8,121 bases of DNA, taken from the NCBI GenBank assembly GCA_964569815.1, contig CAZMUN010000046.1, positions 1 through 8,121 of the forward strand, given 5' to 3'. Made by a program: the position numbers and the translations under genes. Shown here one piece after another: positions 5,833 to 8,121 of the stretch. This DNA comes from CAZMUN01 sp964569815 (GTDB taxonomy: Archaea; Iainarchaeota; Iainarchaeia; Iainarchaeales; GCA-2688035). The notes beneath the pieces are model-generated. The model saw nothing but the letters and a program-made list of their open reading frames with translations. It did not search any database and was not told the DNA's origin. Numbering within the stretch: position 1 is the stretch's first letter; the number at the start of each line of letters is the position of its first letter.

Positions 5833-6728
5833 AAAAGCCTTTCCAAACGCTTTTTATTTTCTTCTGGAAAAAGAAGCAACGGCCTCAAAACAACAAGGCC
5901 GTGCTTTGAATCAAAGGCCTTATAGGAGGCAAGGCTTCTCCCATCTGTTTTTGAGTCAGATGTAGCCAGCGCTTTAAGGTTGCGCTCTTTTACAAGATCT
6001 GAAAGGCCTTTTTCTTCCGTTAAGGCAAACTCCCTGAATGCATTAAACGGAACAAGCTTTTCCAAATGCCTTTCCATATCCTTTGATTTTTTTTTTACAA
6101 CCGGAAACAGGTTGCAGCCTCGCTTCATCAAAAGCAGTGCAGCCAAGAGCTCGTCTTTTTGGCCTTTGAAAAAGAATGCGATTGAGCCCTCAACACCCAA
6201 AGGCAGGCCACCTAAGCCCTTTTCCTCAGAGGAGTAAATAAAAAAGTCTTTTTTTCTTATTTCAATAAAGATTTCTTTCTCAGGGCCCTTCAATTGGACT
6301 CTAAGGCCAGGAATCTCTTTTTGGACTTCTGCGCCAAGCCTGTGCTCTAAGCCATGGGAAGAGAAAGACTTGTTTTGGGATGCGTTTACATCAAGTGCAA
6401 AAGAATCTCCTTTTTTGAGAAAGGCTTTTGCATGTTTAAGAACCGAATCCTTGAGTTGGTTGTAGTCCGCTGGCTTGAAATGCCGAGCCAAGGCAATCGA
6501 ATGAATCCCCGGAAGTTTTGAAAGAGTGCTTTGGGCCTTTTTTGGGCTGGAGCAAAAAAGATAGAGGCGCCCCCCTCCCTTGGCAATTGCCTTGAATTCC
6601 ATTTTGTTCTTTTTCAAGGCAAACTTTATGCTTTCCGACAGCTTTTTGGTGAAAAACCGCCTAACAAAATTGCTTTTCAAAGATATTTCTGAAGCTGTCT
6701 TTACCAAAACGCATTCCTTTTTTGGCAT
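5826..6728 (-). CDS. ThiI-like THUMP protein with degenerate PP-loop, probable non-catalytic homologue
   Basis: A 300-residue protein laid out like tRNA 4-thiouridine synthetase ThiI. Residues 1-75 form a ferredoxin-like start with SEISLKSNFVRRFF (13-26), matching ThiI 'GEI.LK...R..F'. Residues ~75-165 form a THUMP RNA-binding domain (FALDVNASQNKSFSSHGLEHRLG, about 110-132; VQLKGPEKEIFIEI, 144-157). From ~171 a PP-loop domain begins: GLGGLPLGVEG (171-181) and MKRGCNLFPV (201-210) match ThiI 'GGLPvG..G' and 'MKRGCevipV'. Between them the ATP-binding SGGxDSPV is replaced by KGQKDELL (188-195). The later GDSLGQVASQT block is SDSKTDGRSLAS (258-269), and LRPLL (281-285) is retained. The protein is also shorter than usual. 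It probably binds tRNA without activating it. ATG 6728 has a TATA box 22 nt upstream and no Shine-Dalgarno sequence. Its stop overlaps the convergent arrestin-like gene. Homology is fairly secure; loss of activity is inferred. Confidence 0.82.
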   Translation of the reverse strand: MPKKECVLVKTASEISLKSNFVRRFFTKKLSESIKFALKKNKMEFKAIAKGGGRLYLFCSSPKKAQSTLSKLPGIHSIALARHFKPADYNQLKDSVLKHAKAFLKKGDSFALDVNASQNKSFSSHGLEHRLGAEVQKEIPGLRVQLKGPEKEIFIEIRKKDFFIYSSEEKGLGGLPLGVEGSIAFFFKGQKDELLAALLLMKRGCNLFPVVKKKSKDMERHLEKLVPFNAFREFALTEEKGLSDLVKERNLKALATSDSKTDGRSLASYKAFDSKHGLVVLRPLLLFPEENKKRLERLFH

Positions 6729-6748
6729 GAAATAAGTTGAATTGCAAA

Positions 6749-6760
6749 GCTATAAAAAGC
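6749..6760. promoter_or_regulatory. Divergent TATA box for the ThiI-like gene and tRNA-Cys
   Basis: GCTATAAAAAGC on the plus strand reads GCTTTTTATAGC on the minus. For the minus gene the box (6751-6758) ends 22 nt before ATG 6728, predicting a leaderless transcript. For tRNA-Cys it lies 33 nt before the mature 5' end, so a short leader removed by RNase P is expected. A second AT-rich stretch at 6771-6779 is too close to the tRNA to serve it. Confidence 0.5.
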
Positions 6761-6791
6761 ATTTTGAGGCCTAAAATTTGTTACCGTAAAT

Positions 6792-6862
6792 GCGGGGGTG
6801 GCAGAACGGTCATGCACCGGCCTGCAGAGCCGAGTAAGAGGGTTCAACTCCCTCCCCTCGCT
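6792..6862 (+). tRNA. tRNA-Cys (GCA)
   Basis: A complete 71-nt cloverleaf can be drawn. The acceptor stem is 6792-6798 with 6855-6861 (7 bp including one G-U pair). The D arm is 6801-6803/6813-6815, with GG in its loop. The anticodon arm is 6818-6821/6829-6832 with loop CTGCAGA, giving anticodon GCA at 6824-6826. The T arm is 6838-6842/6850-6854 with loop TTCAACT. The discriminator base at 6862 is T, as required in cysteine tRNAs. CCA is not encoded. There is no intron. The outermost anticodon pair (C6817-A6833) and the fourth D-stem pair are mismatched, but the other elements are normal. It is divergent from the ThiI-like gene. tRNA-Cys is not an obvious special partner for ThiI, which normally thiolates U8; a T is present at the position-8 equivalent (6799). 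Confidence 0.95.
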
Positions 6863-6865
6863 TTA

Positions 6866-6949
6866 GCCTGTTGAAAGAAGTGAAGCCGGCTGCAAGGAGT
6901 TCGGGCCATGTAATTCGCGCACGAAATTTGCCGCGCTTCAATCCCAGGC
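6866..6949 (+). ncRNA. Unexplained structured segment downstream of tRNA-Cys (candidate RNA or tRNA relic)
   Basis: The stretch between tRNA-Cys and the T-run at 6961 has no open frame of note and folds by eye into a compact shape. An outer stem pairs GCCTG (6866-6870) with CAGGC (6945-6949) and continues as TTGAA (6871-6875) with TTCAA (6937-6941), leaving a TCC bulge. Inside are two abutting hairpins: 6897-6901/6912-6916 (one G-U) and GCGC 6917-6920/6933-6936. The second hairpin directly joins the outer stem. The 20 nt at 6937-6956 match the T-loop-to-discriminator end of tRNA-Cys (6843-6862) at 15 positions, including an identical CCCTCGCT, yet no partner for that acceptor strand or T stem exists, so it is not a normal tRNA. 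It is either a processed RNA co-transcribed with the tRNA or a decayed duplicate. Confidence 0.35.
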
Positions 6950-6956
6950 CCTCGCT

Positions 6957-6983
6957 AAACTTTTTCTTAAAAAGAAAAAGTTT
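6957..6983. terminator. Perfect 12-bp inverted repeat with T-run, putative terminator
   Basis: AAACTTTTTCTT (6957-6968) and AAGAAAAAGTTT (6972-6983) are exact inverted repeats with a 3-nt AAA loop. On the plus strand the T-run 6961-6968 is a plausible archaeal terminator for the tRNA-Cys transcript. The inverted arm supplies a T-run for the minus strand too, although no minus gene ends here. It could instead be a regulatory hairpin before the small gene at 7033. Confidence 0.5.
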
Positions 6984-7032
6984 GCAAAATAAAAGCAAAA
7001 AGAAGCAGATGGATTTTTGAAGGTAGAGAAAA

Positions 7033-7251
7033 GTGCCGAGGAAACCCCCTAAAAGAAAGCTTTCTGAAAAAAAAGGCCTTACGCCTGACTTTAAGGAGGC
7101 TGTGAGGCAGGCTATTGCAAGAAACATGCGTGAAATTGATGCAAGCGCAAAGCTTGCTTCAAGGATGTTTGTTGAAAGATATGGAAGGCACCCTACAAAA
7201 GAAGAGATCGCTGAAGCTTTAAGGCATGCAAAAAAGAAAAAGACAAACTAA
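7033..7251 (+). CDS. Small basic protein of unknown function
   Basis: A 72-residue, very basic protein (about one quarter Lys+Arg). I do not recognise the family. A lysine/arginine/proline-rich N-terminus (PRKPPKRK) is followed by predicted helices (about residues 19-33 and 36-49). The end is YGRHPTKEEIAEALRHAKKKK (about 50-70), where 'GRHPTKEEIAEAL' resembles the start of the helix-turn-helix in sigma-factor and other DNA-binding domains ('GR.PT.eEIAe.l'). A nucleic-acid-binding role is therefore plausible but unproven. The start is GTG 7033: an in-frame TAG at 7024-7026 excludes longer forms, and a Shine-Dalgarno-like GAAGGTAG ends 7 nt before it. It ends 3 nt before the stop of the convergent acetyltransferase. 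Regular codon use and the ribosome site argue for a real gene. Confidence 0.65.
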   Translation: MPRKPPKRKLSEKKGLTPDFKEAVRQAIARNMREIDASAKLASRMFVERYGRHPTKEEIAEALRHAKKKKTN

Positions 7252-7254
7252 ACC

Positions 7255-7731
7255 CTAAACTTTCATTGACATGGTTTTGCTGCGTTCTTTGAATCCGAAT
7301 TTTTTGTATACTTTGATGGCCTGCGAATTTTTTTCATCTGTTTTGAGCTGAAGGGCCTTTACTTTTCTGGCGTTCGCAAATTCCAGGACTTTTTGGAAAA
7401 GCTGCCTGCTGACGCCTTTTCCGCGGAAACACTTTTCGACAAACAAATCAAAGAGCATGCACTGTTTCTTGGTTTTGTAGATGGGTGGCCTTTTTTCTAT
7501 TCCTGCAAGGGCATACCCCACAAGCTTTTTGTTTGATTCCGCTACTGCCAAAAGAGAGTTTCTTTTTTTTAGGTTTTTTTTGAAGTAGCCCAGGTAGTAT
7601 TTTTTTGCTTTGGCGTCTAGGCTGTAAAGAAGCCTGTCGAATCCGACATGGCTCTTTACAAGCTTTAAGGCAAGCTCTGCCACTTTTTCTGCGTCCTCAA
7701 TTCTTGCTTTCCTCACAGTTATCTCAGGCAT
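7255..7731 (-). CDS. GNAT-family N-acetyltransferase
   Basis: A 158-residue single-domain protein that transfers an acyl group from acyl-CoA to an amine. It opens with ITVRKARIEDAEKVAEL (about residues 4-20), the standard GNAT first strand and helix. The core strand LLAVAESNKKLVGYALAGIE (60-79) follows, then motif A: MLFDLFVEKCFRGKGVSRQL (92-111) with the acetyl-CoA-binding R-G-K-G-V-S loop at 103-108. Motif B follows: LKTDEKNSQAIKVYKKFGF (129-147), with N135 and the Y-x-K-x-G-F ending typical of RimI-like enzymes. The substrate cannot be told; the length and motif B suit protein N-terminal or small-molecule acetyltransferases. No Shine-Dalgarno sequence precedes ATG 7731, but a TATA-like TTTTAA lies 23 nt upstream, suggesting leaderless transcription separate from the gene ending at 7766. 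Confidence 0.9.
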   Translation of the reverse strand: MPEITVRKARIEDAEKVAELALKLVKSHVGFDRLLYSLDAKAKKYYLGYFKKNLKKRNSLLAVAESNKKLVGYALAGIEKRPPIYKTKKQCMLFDLFVEKCFRGKGVSRQLFQKVLEFANARKVKALQLKTDEKNSQAIKVYKKFGFKERSKTMSMKV

Positions 7732-7754
7732 GCTATAAGTAGGAAAAGGAGTTG

Positions 7755-7760
7755 TTAAAA
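7755..7760 (-). promoter_or_regulatory. TATA-like box for the acetyltransferase
   Basis: TTTTAA on the minus strand ends 23 nt before ATG 7731, the same spacing as for hppA, mre11 and the ThiI-like gene. It lies in the 34-nt gap after the upstream gene's stop. The box is short and weak, so it is supported mainly by spacing. Confidence 0.35.
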
Positions 7761-7765
7761 CCTTT

Positions 7766-8121
7766 TCAGCCGCGCTTTTTTAGGATTCCTAATGCTTTTC
7801 CTGCCGCAGTTTTTACAAAGTGCCTTGGCCCGCGGTGGCTGGCCTTTTCTGCAGTGTCCTGGATAAAGCAGGCAAAGAAAGGCAGTGGTTTTTTGAGGGA
7901 GGAAAGTTTTAGCTTTTTGGTTTTTGTCGAAAAGAAGAACTGTTTCCCGTTTTTTAAAAGGCGAAAGCTCGCGTTTTTGGGGCAGGAGGCTTTTACATGA
8001 AGGCAGCTGCCGTCAAAGCTTAAGGAAAAACGGCTTTTTTGCCTTTTTTTCCACCATTCTGAAAATTCGCGGTAGTCTGTTTTCCAGATTGTTTTGTCGG
8101 AGCGCGTTTTTTTTGCGATGT
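7766..8121 (-). CDS. C-terminal part of an unidentified protein (5' end outside window)
   Basis: The minus-strand frame is open from the window edge to a TGA at 7766-7768, giving the last 117 residues of a longer protein. It reads IWKTDYREFSEWWKKRQKSR, then beta-rich sequence (FSLSFDGSCLHVKASCP, FRLLKNGKQFFFSTKTKKLKL), then a basic tail ending KALGILKKRG. The 'T-x-x-E-F-x-x-W-W-x-x-R' segment resembles what follows the catalytic barrel in polysaccharide-deacetylase-type proteins, and a beta-sandwich extension would suit that. This is a weak resemblance without catalytic residues in view, so the function is left open. Coding is supported by the long open frame in lysine-rich codon use like that of its neighbours; the opposite strand's shorter open frame looks like its shadow. 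The acetyltransferase lies 34 nt downstream on the same strand. Confidence 0.65.
   Translation of the reverse strand, partial: IAKKTRSDKTIWKTDYREFSEWWKKRQKSRFSLSFDGSCLHVKASCPKNASFRLLKNGKQFFFSTKTKKLKLSSLKKPLPFFACFIQDTAEKASHRGPRHFVKTAAGKALGILKKRG

Noticed and set aside
6863..6956. Second canonical tRNA gene
   Set aside because: The CCCTCGCT end resembles an acceptor strand, but no 5' partner, T stem or anticodon arm could be drawn on either strand, with or without an intron.
6843..6956. tRNA 3'-end direct repeat as an att site of an integrated element
   Set aside because: Only 8 nt are identical and only about 86 nt lie between the copies, too little for an integrated element, and no integrase is present.
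6810..7127. 105-residue minus-strand open frame
   Set aside because: It runs antisense through tRNA-Cys, the inverted repeat and the start of the 7033 gene; its sequence is low in complexity and looks like a tRNA shadow.
7250..7260. Telomere-like AAACCCTAAAC
   Set aside because: A single occurrence formed by two convergent stop codons; no tandem repeat.
1..8121. CRISPR array, insertion sequence or long direct repeats
   Set aside because: No regularly spaced repeats, transposase or terminal inverted repeats were seen; frequent AAGGCC/GGCCTT words are explained by lysine and alanine codon use.

Overview
The window looks like a piece of an archaeal chromosome. The evidence is an inositol-phosphate synthase and a CDP-alcohol phosphatidyltransferase of the kind that make archaeal inositol ether lipids, an Mre11-type nuclease, a ThiI-family THUMP protein, and TATA-like boxes that repeatedly sit 21-25 nt before start codons, as expected for leaderless archaeal transcripts. 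Small proteins, many lysines and tight packing would suit a reduced-genome (for example DPANN) archaeon, but no marker in the window settles the phylum.

Layout. 1-2942 holds three minus-strand genes: the N-terminal 439 residues of a membrane pyrophosphatase (hppA, cut by the window start), an Mre11/SbcD-type nuclease and a PadR-type winged-helix regulator. A short divergent promoter region (2943-3040) with a 16-bp symmetric TATA element separates these from ino1 (3041-4147, plus). Next comes a 519-nt stretch with no intact gene. On its minus strand it carries the C-terminal half of a LAGLIDADG homing endonuclease without a usable start, apparently a relic. Then follow a CDP-alcohol phosphatidyltransferase (4667-5332) and an arrestin/Spo0M-like protein (5365-5832), both plus. 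Convergent with them is a ThiI-like protein whose ATP-binding PP-loop is not recognisable (5826-6728, minus). Divergent from that is a complete tRNA-Cys(GCA) (6792-6862), followed by about 94 nt of unexplained, foldable sequence that ends in a T-run and a perfect 12-bp inverted repeat. The rest is a small basic protein (7033-7251, plus), a GNAT acetyltransferase (7255-7731, minus) and the C-terminal part of an unidentified minus-strand gene running off the right edge.

How the genes fit together. ino1 makes inositol-1-phosphate from glucose-6-phosphate, and the membrane transferase can couple that product to CDP-archaeol to give archaetidylinositol phosphate. They form one lipid module now separated by the endonuclease relic. 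The PadR regulator shares a promoter region with ino1 and is the obvious candidate to control it. Ino1-linked and transferase pathways release PPi when CDP-lipids are made, which the pyrophosphatase could use to pump ions; this link is only inferred from proximity. Mre11 has no Rad50 gene on either side.

The points that most deserve a second look are the ThiI-like putative pseudoenzyme, the structured segment after tRNA-Cys, and the homing-endonuclease relic inside the inositol-lipid module.
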